Assembly: GCA_036524115.1 (NCBI GenBank) | Contig: DATDCY010000212.1 | Location: 1-18,076, forward strand | Length of the DNA: 18,076 nucleotides | Origin: a bacterium | GTDB lineage: Bacteria > JAUVQV01 > DATDCY01 | Direction: 5' to 3' | Part shown: piece after piece, positions 8,253 to 18,076 of the stretch | Layout: each line of letters starts with the position of its first letter | Position numbering within the stretch: position 1 is the first letter of the stretch | Made by a program: the position numbers and the translations under genes | The notes under the pieces: generated by a model | What the model was told of the DNA's origin: nothing | Seen by the model: the letters and a program-made list of their open reading frames with translations, nothing else | The model's database searches: none

Positions 8253-8281
8253 CTTGTAGACTGAGCCCCGGGCGGTGTCAA
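8253..8281 (-). promoter_or_regulatory. Possible promoter of the transglutaminase-like gene
   Basis: On the minus strand TTGACA (8281-8276), a 17-bp spacer and TACAAG (8258-8253), which matches the -10 consensus at 4 of 6 positions. The -35 box lies in the loop of an inverted repeat GGGCGG/CCGCCC (8270-8275 and 8286-8291) that could bind a regulator. The -10 is only 9 nt from the ATG, so the transcript would be almost leaderless, or the real start codon lies elsewhere. Confidence 0.4.
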
Positions 8282-8296
8282 GCGCCCGCCCTGCCG

Positions 8297-10114
<1,818 letters not shown>

Positions 10115-10157
10115 GGGCGGGTCTTCTCCTTGCGGCGGCCGGACGGCGGCCGCGCTT

Positions 10158-10841
10158 TCAGGGTTCGACGAATTCGGCGCGCAGGACCATGTCCACGGAC
10201 CAGACGCGCCGCAGCGGGTCGTAGCCGGCCAGCAGCCGGCTGTAGAAGGCTTCGAGCCCGGCGGGGGCCGCAAAACGCATCTCCTCCCCCGGGGAGACGA
10301 GGACCTCGGCGCGCTCGGCCGGGAAGGCGATGGTGCGCCGCGCGCGCCCCTGCGCGTAGCCGAACTCCGGGATCAGCGCGATGCGCAGGGCGCCGTCGCC
10401 GGCAGCGACCGCCTGGACCTCGAGCGCGGACTCCACGTCGCGCCACTCCGTCTTGTCCTCGAGCAGGCCGCAGCGGCGGCCGTGCCCGAGGAACCAGCCC
10501 GCGAACGGTATCTCGCGCCCGACGCGGATGAGACCGCGCGCGTCCTGCTCCAGCGTCAGGCTCTGGCGGGACGGCGAACTGGCCACCGTGCGCACCTGCC
10601 CCCAGCGCGCGGCGCCCGCATCCGCGGGGACCGTGGGGACGAGGATCTGGCCGGTGGCGCCCCACGCGGCCTCCTGGCCGCTGGCCCGGTCGACAAAGCG
10701 CGTCTCGATCCGCACCCGACGCCTCTGCTCCCCCGCGTGCGACGGGCCCTGGGCGTGCGAGGGGCCCCCGCGGCACAGAAGAAGGACCGCGAGGCCCGCG
10801 GCGATCGCCGCCGCCGGGCGGAGCGTGTGCGTTGCCTTCAT
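10158..10841 (-). CDS. Secreted protein with secretin-like segment, function unknown
   Basis: The 227-residue protein begins with a signal peptide ([30 protein letters not shown], shown by a basic start and a hydrophobic core). The middle contains [17 protein letters not shown], then [19 protein letters not shown] and [11 protein letters not shown]. This order resembles the start of the secretin beta-domain (VGxxIPY, then a WxDVG-like element, then a V-x-P-x strand). It has only part of that domain and is too short for an outer-membrane ring, so it may be a soluble relative or a pilotin-like accessory. This is a remote similarity judged by eye. AGGA lies 7 nt before ATG 10841; a TTG at 10856 is less likely. 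A TATAAT promoter lies just upstream. Confidence 0.72.
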   Translation of the reverse strand: MKATHTLRPAAAIAAGLAVLLLCRGGPSHAQGPSHAGEQRRRVRIETRFVDRASGQEAAWGATGQILVPTVPADAGAARWGQVRTVASSPSRQSLTLEQDARGLIRVGREIPFAGWFLGHGRRCGLLEDKTEWRDVESALEVQAVAAGDGALRIALIPEFGYAQGRARRTIAFPAERAEVLVSPGEEMRFAAPAGLEAFYSRLLAGYDPLRRVWSVDMVLRAEFVEP

Positions 10842-10855
10842 GTCGTTCCTGCGCA

Positions 10856-10885
10856 ATTATACCCCAAACTGTTGGGAACCTGTAA
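10856..10885 (-). promoter_or_regulatory. Promoter for the secretin-like/typA operon
   Basis: On the minus strand a perfect -10 box TATAAT (10861-10856) is preceded at 18 bp by a weak -35, TTACAG (10885-10880). The -10 ends only 14 bp before ATG 10841, leaving a very short leader. It lies in the A+T-rich patch between two divergent operons. Confidence 0.55.
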
Positions 10886-10892
10886 TTTTTTC

Positions 10893-10920
10893 TTGCACGT
10901 GGCCCCGGAGGGTTTATAAT
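10893..10920 (+). promoter_or_regulatory. Promoter of the cytochrome operon
   Basis: A perfect -10 TATAAT (10915-10920) with a poor -35 (TTGCAC, 10893-10898, 16-bp spacer). A weak -35 beside a good -10 often means that an activator is needed. The predicted leader of about 100 nt carries a hairpin, GCCTGC-8 nt-GCAGGC (10949-10968), with no recognised riboswitch. The back-to-back arrangement with the promoter at 10856-10885 leaves only a few tens of bases for shared control. Confidence 0.55.
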
Positions 10921-11027
10921 CGCCGCACGGGTAGGGGGGGCGCTGCGCGCCTGCCGCATTCCGCAGGCTCGGATCGCGCCATTTCAGACCGGACAACGCC
11001 GTCTCCGCGCAGGCAAGGGGGGGTGTG

Positions 11028-12023
11028 ATGTCGCGACCGAAGAGGATCTGGTGCTGGATCGCCGCGGCCGCTGCCGTCGGGGTGACCCTGGCGGGGGCGG
11101 GGGGATGCGCGTCGATGCGCGACAGTCGCGCGACGTGGCCCATCAAGGAGTACGAGAAGCTGATCGCCGGCCGCCTTGACGCCGACTACGTCGGCAACGT
11201 CACCTGCCTCGCCAAGTGCCACGCGCACGATGCCATCGCGCGCGACTTCCGGCTGAGCGTCCACGGCGAGCAGATCGCGGCCGAGACCGGCCTGCCGCTC
11301 GTCAACTGCGAGTCCTGTCACGGCCCCGGGAGCCTGGCGATCGCGAACATCGTCGAGGGCAAGTGCGACGCCTCGACGTTCATCGACCTGGAGAAGATCC
11401 CCGCGGGGGCGAAGTCGCTGATCTGCCTCAAGTGCCACGCCGGCCAGTCGGTCAAGAGCATCACCGCCTGGCCCGGCAGCCGCCACGCCGCGGCCGACGT
11501 CTCCTGCCTCGACTGCCACAAGCTGCACAAGGGACCAGGGCAGAAGGTGGCGCGCAAGGAGATCTACCCGCTGTGCTCCTCGTGCCACAGCCGCGAGGCC
11601 GCGATGTCCAACCTCCCCTCGCGCCACCCGCTGGCCGAGGGGATCATGACCTGCGCCGACTGCCACGACCCGCACGGCACGCTCAACGACGGCGACCTGC
11701 GCGAGCCGACGACGCGCCTGCTCTGCGCGAAATGCCACGCCGACAAGGCCGGGCCGTTCGTCTTCGAGCACGCGGACCTCATGACCGACTGCCAGACCTG
11801 CCACGAGCCGCACGGCTCCACGAACAGCGAGATGACCAGGTGGGCGAGGCCGTTCCTCTGCCTGCAGTGCCACCAGGGTCACAACGGCACGCGGCGGCCC
11901 GTCCTCACGTCGGGCGACAAGGCGGCCAGGACGGTCTTCTTCGGCGACTGCGCCGCCTGCCACACGCGGATCCACGGCACTGATCTGCCGGGATACCGCA
12001 ACGACGACCGGTTCACCCGCTAG
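11028..12023 (+). CDS. Decaheme c-type cytochrome, MtrA/PioA/DmsE type
   Basis: The 331-residue product is a periplasmic multiheme electron carrier. A signal peptide ends in GAGGC, a possible lipobox with Cys 27. Ten heme sites follow: CLAKCH at 60-65 (CX3CH, unusual), then CXXCH with Cys at 94, 133, 160, 183, 209, 233, 255, 278 and 308. Repeated phrases such as CADCHDPHG and CHEPHGSTN, and the ending IHGTDLPGYRNDDRF, are typical of the MtrA/DmsE family, as is the size. These proteins sit inside a porin partner and pass electrons across the outer membrane, in respiration of external acceptors or in oxidation of external donors; direction cannot be read here. ATG 11028 follows AAGGGGGG; GTG 11025 is an alternative. 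The porin gene starts 21 nt downstream. Confidence 0.93.
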   Translation: MSRPKRIWCWIAAAAAVGVTLAGAGGCASMRDSRATWPIKEYEKLIAGRLDADYVGNVTCLAKCHAHDAIARDFRLSVHGEQIAAETGLPLVNCESCHGPGSLAIANIVEGKCDASTFIDLEKIPAGAKSLICLKCHAGQSVKSITAWPGSRHAAADVSCLDCHKLHKGPGQKVARKEIYPLCSSCHSREAAMSNLPSRHPLAEGIMTCADCHDPHGTLNDGDLREPTTRLLCAKCHADKAGPFVFEHADLMTDCQTCHEPHGSTNSEMTRWARPFLCLQCHQGHNGTRRPVLTSGDKAARTVFFGDCAACHTRIHGTDLPGYRNDDRFTR

Positions 12024-12044
12024 CGCGACGGAAGGAGAGCGACC

Positions 12045-14048
12045 ATGCGAACGACAATCCTGCACGCCGTCGCCGGCCGTGCCCTTGCCGCGCTCGGCGT
12101 CCTCGCAGTGCTCGCGCTGACCGCCGACCCGGTGCGGGCGGACGAGACCCCCGTGCCCCAGGGCGACAAGATCTCCGAGATCCGGCTCGAGGCCGGCTAC
12201 CACGTGGTCGACACCTCGGACAACGGGCGGCTGCTGTTTCCCTACGAGCCCTTTGAGAACAGCCTGACCCTCGGTTTCGACCTGCTCTACCTGACCCCCG
12301 GCTTCGGCACGCTGCAGGCCGAGGGGAGCTACCTCGGCGAGAAAGCCTGGGACGCCGGCTTCGAGTACAACCACGGCGCGGACGTCGACCTCAAGGCGTC
12401 GACGCGCGCCTTCGTCCACCAGGACGAGCACAAGGCCGCGGTGCCAAGGGTCCGCTCCGGCTCGATCGAGGTGGACGCCGACGACGCCGACCCGGACGCC
12501 GAGTACGTGGACGAGCGGCGCGAGAGCACCGCCTCGCTCAAGGTGCGCGTCCCCTCCTACCCGGCGCACCTGCGCGCCAGCGGCCGCGTGATGACCCACA
12601 AGGGCGACCAGCAGCTGCGCTACTTCTACCGCAGCTGCAGCACGCATCTCTGCCACGTCAACCAGAGGAGCCGGGAGCTCGACCAGGAGACCCGCGAGTT
12701 CGCGATCGGCTTCGACACGCACGCGGGGCCCGTGGACATCGCGTACACCCGCTCGGCGCGCACGTTCGAGGACAACGCCCCGGACCCCGTGGATGCCGTC
12801 GGCACCATCAACAACGGCCTCCCGGCGGGCAGCTACGTGCACGACGTCAACCCGGACCTCAGCTCGTACGCCGACACCGTCACCCTGAACTCGAACCTCA
12901 CGAACCGGATCGTCTTCTCGGGGAGCTACGAGGGCGGCGAGCAGGAGAACGACATGAGCGGGGTCGAGCGCCGCACCCACAGCGCCGGCGGCTCGCTCAG
13001 CTGGCGCGTGGCGCAGGGGGCCCTGGTGACCGCGCGCTACACCTACGACGACGAGCGCTCCGGGGACCTGAGCGCCGAGGCGCGCGCCCTGCGGGACAAG
13101 AACAACGAGGACGAGGCCGCCGAGGGCTTCACCCACCAGCACGCCGTCGAGCCGGAGCGCACCCGCAACACCGTTGAGCTCTCGGCGCGCGTCTCGCCGT
13201 TCGACCGGCTCGATCTCACCCCCCGGCTGCGCTACCGCACGCTCGAGCGCTACGCCATCCTCTGGATGCAGGGCGACTCGTACGTCGACAAGACGCAGAA
13301 GACCGCGAGCACCCTCGCCGACCTCGGGGCGCGCTACCGCCTCTCGCAGCAGCTGCAGCTCGACGGATCGCTCGGGAACGAGTGGACGGACGACCCGGTC
13401 TACGCGCTCGAGAACTCCACGATCCTGCGCTACGGCCTCGGCGGCAGCTGGACGCCGGCGGCCGCGCTGCTGGTGCGCCTGTCCTGGCAGGGCTACCGCG
13501 GGGAGAACGACGTCCAGGACGCGCTGCAGCGCGCCTACGCCGCGCGGGCGCCCTACGACGACCTCGACCGCGAGGTCAACGGCGACGCCTTCTCCGCGCT
13601 CGTCTCCTACGCCCCGACCAAGGCGGTGAGCCTCTCGGCGGCCTGTAGCCTCGCGGACAACGGCATCGACCAGGACATGATCTTCGGCAGCCCGGACGCA
13701 CCCACGTTCTCCTTCCTCAGCCGGGACACGGAGTGGACCGGCAGGGTCGAGATGCTCGACCTGCGCGCCAGCTGGGCGGTGACCAAGCGGGTCACGCTCA
13801 CCGCCGAGGGCATGTGGATCGACAGCCTCGAGCACTACGCGCCCACCTTCCCGGAGGGCGGGTATCTCAAGCAGATCAGCACCGTCGACTTCACCAAGCT
13901 CTACGCGACCCTCGCCGCCGACGTGCGCCTCACCGAGCGGTTCGGCCTGCTCGTCTCCGGCTCCTGGGCGGACTTCGAAGACCGGGTCGACGACGCGAAC
14001 GACGGCTCGACGCTGGGCGCGACCGTCGGGGTGAACGTGCGATGGTAG
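12045..14048 (+). CDS. Outer-membrane beta-barrel, probable MtrB/PioB-type porin
   Basis: The 667-residue product has a signal peptide (cleavage near residue 32, PVRADE). A long body follows of alternating, aromatic-flanked amphipathic strands separated by acidic loops, and the C-terminus ends in RW, an aromatic end as in outer-membrane barrels. The length matches MtrB (about 700). Its place directly after the decaheme gene is the main reason to call it the sheath of an electron conduit; sequence similarity to MtrB is not obvious by eye. Residues 198-204 read CSTHLCH, a CX4CH motif that could attach a heme or form a disulphide loop. The ATG has AAGGAG at good spacing. The gene overlaps the next one by 7 nt. 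Confidence 0.85.
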   Translation: MRTTILHAVAGRALAALGVLAVLALTADPVRADETPVPQGDKISEIRLEAGYHVVDTSDNGRLLFPYEPFENSLTLGFDLLYLTPGFGTLQAEGSYLGEKAWDAGFEYNHGADVDLKASTRAFVHQDEHKAAVPRVRSGSIEVDADDADPDAEYVDERRESTASLKVRVPSYPAHLRASGRVMTHKGDQQLRYFYRSCSTHLCHVNQRSRELDQETREFAIGFDTHAGPVDIAYTRSARTFEDNAPDPVDAVGTINNGLPAGSYVHDVNPDLSSYADTVTLNSNLTNRIVFSGSYEGGEQENDMSGVERRTHSAGGSLSWRVAQGALVTARYTYDDERSGDLSAEARALRDKNNEDEAAEGFTHQHAVEPERTRNTVELSARVSPFDRLDLTPRLRYRTLERYAILWMQGDSYVDKTQKTASTLADLGARYRLSQQLQLDGSLGNEWTDDPVYALENSTILRYGLGGSWTPAAALLVRLSWQGYRGENDVQDALQRAYAARAPYDDLDREVNGDAFSALVSYAPTKAVSLSAACSLADNGIDQDMIFGSPDAPTFSFLSRDTEWTGRVEMLDLRASWAVTKRVTLTAEGMWIDSLEHYAPTFPEGGYLKQISTVDFTKLYATLAADVRLTERFGLLVSGSWADFEDRVDDANDGSTLGATVGVNVRW

Positions 14049-15022
14049 GCGCGGCAATCCACCGTGGGCTCCGGGGGCGGGCAGTGCCCGCCCTCGCCCT
14101 CGCCCTCGCGCTGGCCGCGCTCCCCGCGGCCGGCTGGGGCAAGACCCTCGGCGTCATCTACCCCGAGACGTGCGCCGTCTACGACACCGCCACCGACGCG
14201 CTCAAGGCGCAGCTCGCCGCCGCGGGATTCGGCCCCGGCAAGCTGGACATCTTCGTGCAGAAGCCGGCCGCCGACCCCATGTCCTGGGCGAACGCGCTGC
14301 GCAAGTTCGGGGCGGTGGAGGCCGACCTCGTCATCATCTTCGGCGACAGCCTGCTGCAGGCGGCGTGCAAGGAGAAGCTGCGCCTGCCGCTCGGCTACGG
14401 CTTCGTCTTCGAGCCGGGCCTCGCCGGCTGCGCCCGCTCCGCCACGAACCCCGGGGGCAACGCCTCCGGCGTGAGCGCCAAGACGCCGCTCGCCACCCTG
14501 CTTGCCAAGGCGAAGCTGATGACGGACTTCTCGACCATCGGCGTCTTCGACTTCCCCGGCGACCCAGTCGGCAAGGCCCAGATCGAGGAGCTGCGCGGCA
14601 AGGAGCGGGAGATGGGCTTCACGGTGACACCGATCACGGTCGCCGACCGCGACCAGAGCGCCGCCGCCCTGCGGGCCGCCCCGCCGCTCGGCGCCCTGCT
14701 CATGCCGGGCTGCCCGATCGTCGCCGGCCAGACCGAGCAGCTGCTGGCCATCGCCGCCGAGAAGCGGATCGCCACCATCTCGCTGCTGCCCCCGCGGGGC
14801 GGCGCGGCGCCGCTGCTGGCGCTCTACCCGAGCCCGGAGGAGCAGGGGCGCCTCGTCGGGGACCTCGCGGTGCAGATCCTGACGAAGGGGCCGTCTGCGG
14901 CCCCGACGACGCCGATCGCCCCGAAGAAGATCGAGCTCGAGGTCAACCTCCCGCTGGCCAAGCAGATCGGGGCGAAGGTCCCGATGTCGCTGCTCGAGAG
15001 CGCAACCCGCATCATCAAGTGA
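14042..15022 (+). CDS. ABC-type substrate-binding protein (PF04392-like)
   Basis: The 326-residue periplasmic protein has a signal peptide ending near AAGWG, followed by [15 protein letters not shown]. The body resembles the two-lobed ABC_sub_bind family (PF04392), judged by phrases such as [25 protein letters not shown], the strand [19 protein letters not shown], the late [15 protein letters not shown] and the closing hinge [18 protein letters not shown]. Ligands of this family are poorly known. No permease or ATPase is nearby; instead a chemoreceptor gene follows, so it may deliver a bound ligand to that receptor. This is inference. The start is ATG 14042, inside the end of the porin gene with a distant GGGGTGA. 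Confidence 0.83.
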   Translation: MVGAAIHRGLRGRAVPALALALALAALPAAGWGKTLGVIYPETCAVYDTATDALKAQLAAAGFGPGKLDIFVQKPAADPMSWANALRKFGAVEADLVIIFGDSLLQAACKEKLRLPLGYGFVFEPGLAGCARSATNPGGNASGVSAKTPLATLLAKAKLMTDFSTIGVFDFPGDPVGKAQIEELRGKEREMGFTVTPITVADRDQSAAALRAAPPLGALLMPGCPIVAGQTEQLLAIAAEKRIATISLLPPRGGAAPLLALYPSPEEQGRLVGDLAVQILTKGPSAAPTTPIAPKKIELEVNLPLAKQIGAKVPMSLLESATRIIK

Positions 15023-15032
15023 GGACCTGACC

Positions 15033-17129
15033 ATGCTTGCACGCCTCGCCGCACTCAGGCTCCGGACCAAGGCCGCGACCGTCGTCGGGCTGATCCTCGT
15101 CGTCGTGCTCGGCTTCAACGGCCTGCTCAGCGCCCGGCTGCTCGTGCGCGAGCTGCGCGCGGGCCTGCAGGTGAAGGCGCTCGTGCTCGGCCAGCTCTTC
15201 GTCAAGGACGTCAAGAAGGTGCTCGACTTCGGACTCGGCCTCAAGGACCTCGAAGACGCGTCGACGCGCTGCCGCGCGCTCGTCACGGAGTACCCCGACC
15301 TCGCCTACGTCATGATCGTCGACGCCGGGGGGACCGTCCTCTTCCACAACGACCCCGCCCGCGCGGGCAAGCCGGCGGGCGAGCTCCTGCCGGCCGGGCT
15401 CAGCGAGGCGCGCGACCCGCTCACCACGACCTCCCGGGTGGGGGCCGAGACCATCGACAGCACCGCCCTGCCCGTGCGCGACACCGCGGGCACCTACGCC
15501 GGGGCGGTGGTGCTCGGCGTGCGCCGCTCGGCGATCTCCTCCCAGGTCAACACCAACGTCCGCAACGCCCTGCTCACCGGGGCGCTCTCGTTCGCGGGGA
15601 CGCTCGCGCTGATCATGCTCTTCATCACCAGCCAGATCAGCCGCCCGGTGGAGAAGCTCGTCGGGGCCGCGAACGCGGTGGCCGAGGGCGACCTGACACG
15701 CACCATCGAGACCACCACGCGCGACGAGATCTTCGACCTCTACACCGCGTTCAACCACATGCTCACGAGCCTGCGGGAGCTCCAGGGCCGCACGGCCGCC
15801 GCCTTCCAGGAGCTGGAGAAGGCGGTCGCCGACGTCTCGGGGCTCGCCGGCGGCCTCGAGAGCGGCGCGGGCGCGCAGTCGCGCTCGATCGAGGAGATCT
15901 CCGTCTTCATCTCGCACATGAACGAGCAGTCCCGCGCGGTCTCCCGCACGATGGAGGACCTCGCGCGCACCTCCGAGGAGACGAGCGCCTCGATCCTCGA
16001 GATGATCGCCTCCATCGAGCAGGTGGCGCGCAACTCCGAGGCGCTCTCCGCGAACGTCGCCCAGACCTCGGCCTCCGTCGAGGAGGTCCTGACCTCGAAC
16101 AAGGAGGTCGCGCGCAACGTCGAGTCCTTCAGCCTGCTCATCGCCAAGACGACCTCGGCGGTGACGCAGATCGACGCCAGCGTTAAGGAGGTGCAGGCCC
16201 TGGCCCAGGACTCGCGCCAGGTCTCCGAGCAGGTCAAGGAGAACGCCCAGCGCGAGGGCGGCGCCGCGATCGAGGAGGCCATGGGCGAGATGTCGACGAT
16301 CCGCACCTCCGTGCTCAAGCTCGCGGAGACCGTCGAGCAGCTCGGCGGGAGCGTCGACAACATCGGCGAGATCCTCGTGGTCATCGACGACGTGGCCGAG
16401 CAGACGAACCTGCTGGCGCTCAACGCCGCGATCATCGCCGCGCAGGCCGGGGAGCATGGCCGGGGCTTCGCGGTCGTCGCCGGCGAGATTCGCGAGCTGG
16501 CCGAGCGCACCTCGAACTCGACCCGCGAGATCGCGCGGGTCATCACCGGCATCCAGCAGGAGAGCCGCGCCGTCGGGCAGCTCGTGCGCGACGGGGTCTC
16601 GCGGGTCGACGCCGGCGTGCTCGCCGTCGGGCGCACCGATGCCGCGCTCAAGAAGATCATCGCCAGCTCGGCGCGCGCCTCCGCCATGAGCGCGCGCATC
16701 GCCGAGGCCACGGGCGAGCAGGCGGTGGGCAGCCGCGAGGTCGCGCGCAGCGTCACCGAGGTCTCCGAGCGCTCGGCGGAGATCCTGCGGGCGACGAGCG
16801 AGCAGGCGCGCGGCAGCGAGACCGTGATGCGCGCGGTCGAGCTGATGCGCGACATGGCCGAGCAGGTGCGGCGGGCGACCGTCGAGCAGACCTCGGGGGC
16901 CAGGCTGATCGCCAAGGCGAGCGAGAACGCGACGGCGCTCGCCCGCACGGTGAACAAGGACTCCCAGGAGGGCCTGCGGCTCTCCGAGCGCTCGGTGAGC
17001 GAGGTCGCGACGATCCGCGCCGCCGCCAAGGAGACGCTCGAGATCGTCTCGCGCATGAAGCAGATCGTCGACTCCTTCGGGCAGCTCGCCGCGCACCTGA
17101 AGAAGACGCTCTCGCAGTTCCGGACCTAG
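15033..17129 (+). CDS. Methyl-accepting chemotaxis protein, Geobacter 40H-like
   Basis: The 698-residue transmembrane receptor has a first membrane helix at about 14-34 and a periplasmic domain of about 140 residues that looks like a single Cache fold ([20 protein letters not shown]). The second helix is at about 180-200, HAMP at about 201-255, and a long cytoplasmic coiled coil follows. The hairpin tip near 456-490 reads [20 protein letters not shown] and then [11 protein letters not shown], the [10 protein letters not shown] form that I associate with class-40H receptors of Geobacter. It has no C-terminal CheR pentapeptide and no heme motif. The binding site GTGAGGA overlaps the stop of the upstream binding-protein gene. 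It should signal through CheW/CheA to the flagellar motor, or to another output such as pili. Confidence 0.95.
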   Translation: MLARLAALRLRTKAATVVGLILVVVLGFNGLLSARLLVRELRAGLQVKALVLGQLFVKDVKKVLDFGLGLKDLEDASTRCRALVTEYPDLAYVMIVDAGGTVLFHNDPARAGKPAGELLPAGLSEARDPLTTTSRVGAETIDSTALPVRDTAGTYAGAVVLGVRRSAISSQVNTNVRNALLTGALSFAGTLALIMLFITSQISRPVEKLVGAANAVAEGDLTRTIETTTRDEIFDLYTAFNHMLTSLRELQGRTAAAFQELEKAVADVSGLAGGLESGAGAQSRSIEEISVFISHMNEQSRAVSRTMEDLARTSEETSASILEMIASIEQVARNSEALSANVAQTSASVEEVLTSNKEVARNVESFSLLIAKTTSAVTQIDASVKEVQALAQDSRQVSEQVKENAQREGGAAIEEAMGEMSTIRTSVLKLAETVEQLGGSVDNIGEILVVIDDVAEQTNLLALNAAIIAAQAGEHGRGFAVVAGEIRELAERTSNSTREIARVITGIQQESRAVGQLVRDGVSRVDAGVLAVGRTDAALKKIIASSARASAMSARIAEATGEQAVGSREVARSVTEVSERSAEILRATSEQARGSETVMRAVELMRDMAEQVRRATVEQTSGARLIAKASENATALARTVNKDSQEGLRLSERSVSEVATIRAAAKETLEIVSRMKQIVDSFGQLAAHLKKTLSQFRT

Positions 17130-18076
17130 TGCTCCGCGCGTTTCTGGCGCACGCGGGCCGGCACGGGCTGCTGCCGCCCGGGGCCCGCGTGATCGCGGCG
17201 CTCTCGGGCGGCGCGGACTCCACCTGCCTGCTGCACCTGCTGCTGGAGGCACGCGCGCCCCTGGGCCTTCAGATCGAGGTCGCGCACGTCAACCACCGCC
17301 TGCGCGGGCGCGCCGCCGAGCGCGACGCGGCGGCCGTCGAGCGCCTGGCGCGGCGCAACGGCCTGCCCTTCCACCTCGGGCTCGGCCGCCCCTTCACCGC
17401 CGCGGAGCGCAGGAGCGCCTCACTGCAGGAGCTGGCGCGCGAGCTGCGCCTCGGCTTCCTGCTGCGCCTGGCACGGCGCCGGCGCGCGCGGGTCGCGCTC
17501 GCCCACACCGCCGACGACCAGGCCGAGACGCTGCTCATGCGCATGCTCGGCGGCGCCGGCCCGCCGGGCCTCTGCGGCATCCCCCCGGCCAGCCACGGCG
17601 GGCTCCTCGTCCACCCCCTGCTCTGCGCACGCCGCGCCGAGATCGAGGCCTGGCTCGCCGAGCGGGGGCTGCGCTGGCGGACCGACCGCAGCAACCGCTC
17701 GCCGCGCTACCTGCGCAACCGGGTGCGCCACGAGCTGCTGCCGCTGATCGCTCGGGACTACAACCCGGCCATCGTCGGCCACCTTGACCGGCTCGCGCGG
17801 GCGCTGCGGCTGGACAACGACGCCCTGGAGGCCGAGGCGTCCCGCCTGCTCCGGGAGGCGATCGCCACCCCGGGCGTCCGGTCCTTCCCGGCCGGGCTCC
17901 TGGACTCCGCCCCGCGCGCCGTCGCCGCCCGGGCGCTCCTCGCGGCCCTGCGCGCGCTCGCCCCGCGACGCGCGGACTTCTCGAGCCGCCACCTCGAGGC
18001 GCTCCTCGCCCCGGGGAGCGGCGAGCGCTCCTGGGACCTGCCAGGGGGCGTCAGTGCGCGACGCGACGGCGCCGGG
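17129..18076 (+). CDS. tilS: tRNA(Ile)-lysidine synthase, cut by window end
   Basis: TilS uses ATP and lysine to convert C34 of tRNA-Ile(CAU) to lysidine, changing it from a Met to an Ile decoder; it is normally essential. 316 codons are visible. The PP-loop motif SGGADS is at about residues 26-31, followed by HVNHRLRG, then AHTADDQAETLLMR and WRTDRSNRSPRYLRNRVRHE, all diagnostic of TilS. The C-terminal tRNA-recognition region is just beginning when the window ends. The GTG start overlaps the receptor stop as TAGTG, with no clear binding site of its own, so translation probably relies on coupling to the receptor gene. Confidence 0.95.
   Translation, partial: MLRAFLAHAGRHGLLPPGARVIAALSGGADSTCLLHLLLEARAPLGLQIEVAHVNHRLRGRAAERDAAAVERLARRNGLPFHLGLGRPFTAAERRSASLQELARELRLGFLLRLARRRRARVALAHTADDQAETLLMRMLGGAGPPGLCGIPPASHGGLLVHPLLCARRAEIEAWLAERGLRWRTDRSNRSPRYLRNRVRHELLPLIARDYNPAIVGHLDRLARALRLDNDALEAEASRLLREAIATPGVRSFPAGLLDSAPRAVAARALLAALRALAPRRADFSSRHLEALLAPGSGERSWDLPGGVSARRDGAG

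Noticed and set aside
10914-14057. Very long open frame (1047 codons) on the minus strand
   Set aside because: It runs antisense to the decaheme and porin genes, shows no coherent domain, and is rich in Arg, Val, Asp and Gly as expected for the shadow of G+C-rich coding DNA.
14042-15022. Complete ABC importer
   Set aside because: Only the binding protein is present; the neighbours are a porin and a chemoreceptor. The Lol ATPase and permease are 9 kb away and belong to a different system.
15015-17252. Minus-strand open frame of 745 codons opposite the chemoreceptor gene
   Set aside because: A low-complexity product without recognisable motifs, fully antisense to a clear receptor gene.

Overview
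The DNA is visibly very G+C-rich (roughly 70%) and tightly packed with bacterial genes. Several features together suggest a Gram-negative bacterium of deltaproteobacterial type (Desulfuromonadia or Deferrisoma-like): the order prfB-lysS-lolC-lolD, a chemotaxis receptor with the signalling tip typical of Geobacter class-40H receptors, a decaheme cytochrome/porin pair, and an intergenic palindrome that from memory resembles ones in that group. This placement is an inference from content; no rRNA is present.

Layout. (1) 1-801, minus strand: a TetR-family regulator with its own promoter and operator, translationally coupled to an exported protein that leaves the window. (2) 905-5597, plus strand: prfB (release factor 2 with the classic +1 frameshift), lysS, and an ABC permease and ATPase of the lipoprotein-releasing Lol type, all joined by stop/start overlaps. 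(3) 5594-6894, minus strand: a small lipoprotein and a DNA glycosylase of the endonuclease III fold, convergent with lolD. (4) 6884-7624: a CAU-anticodon tRNA with a near-consensus promoter, followed by about 600 bp without a convincing gene. That stretch holds two tandem pairs of different repeats, one an imperfect palindrome and the other carrying a hairpin with compensatory changes. (5) 7620-10841, minus strand: a secreted protein with a secretin-like segment, bipA/typA, and a membrane-anchored transglutaminase-like protein. (6) 11028-18076, plus strand: a tightly packed cluster of a decaheme c-type cytochrome, an outer-membrane beta-barrel, a periplasmic substrate-binding protein, a methyl-accepting chemotaxis protein and tilS, which is cut off by the window end.

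How the genes work together. Regions 2 and 5 are mostly housekeeping (translation termination, tRNA charging, lipoprotein sorting, a ribosome-associated GTPase). Region 6 is the most distinctive. It looks like an MtrA/MtrB (PioA/PioB, DmsE/DmsF)-type conduit for moving electrons across the outer membrane, but with no surface cytochrome. It sits in one apparent transcription unit with a binding protein that has no transporter partner and with a chemoreceptor. This arrangement suggests that respiration or an external electron acceptor is coupled to taxis. The cytochrome's first heme site is CX3CH rather than CXXCH, and the porin carries a CX4CH motif. Both are worth experimental checks.
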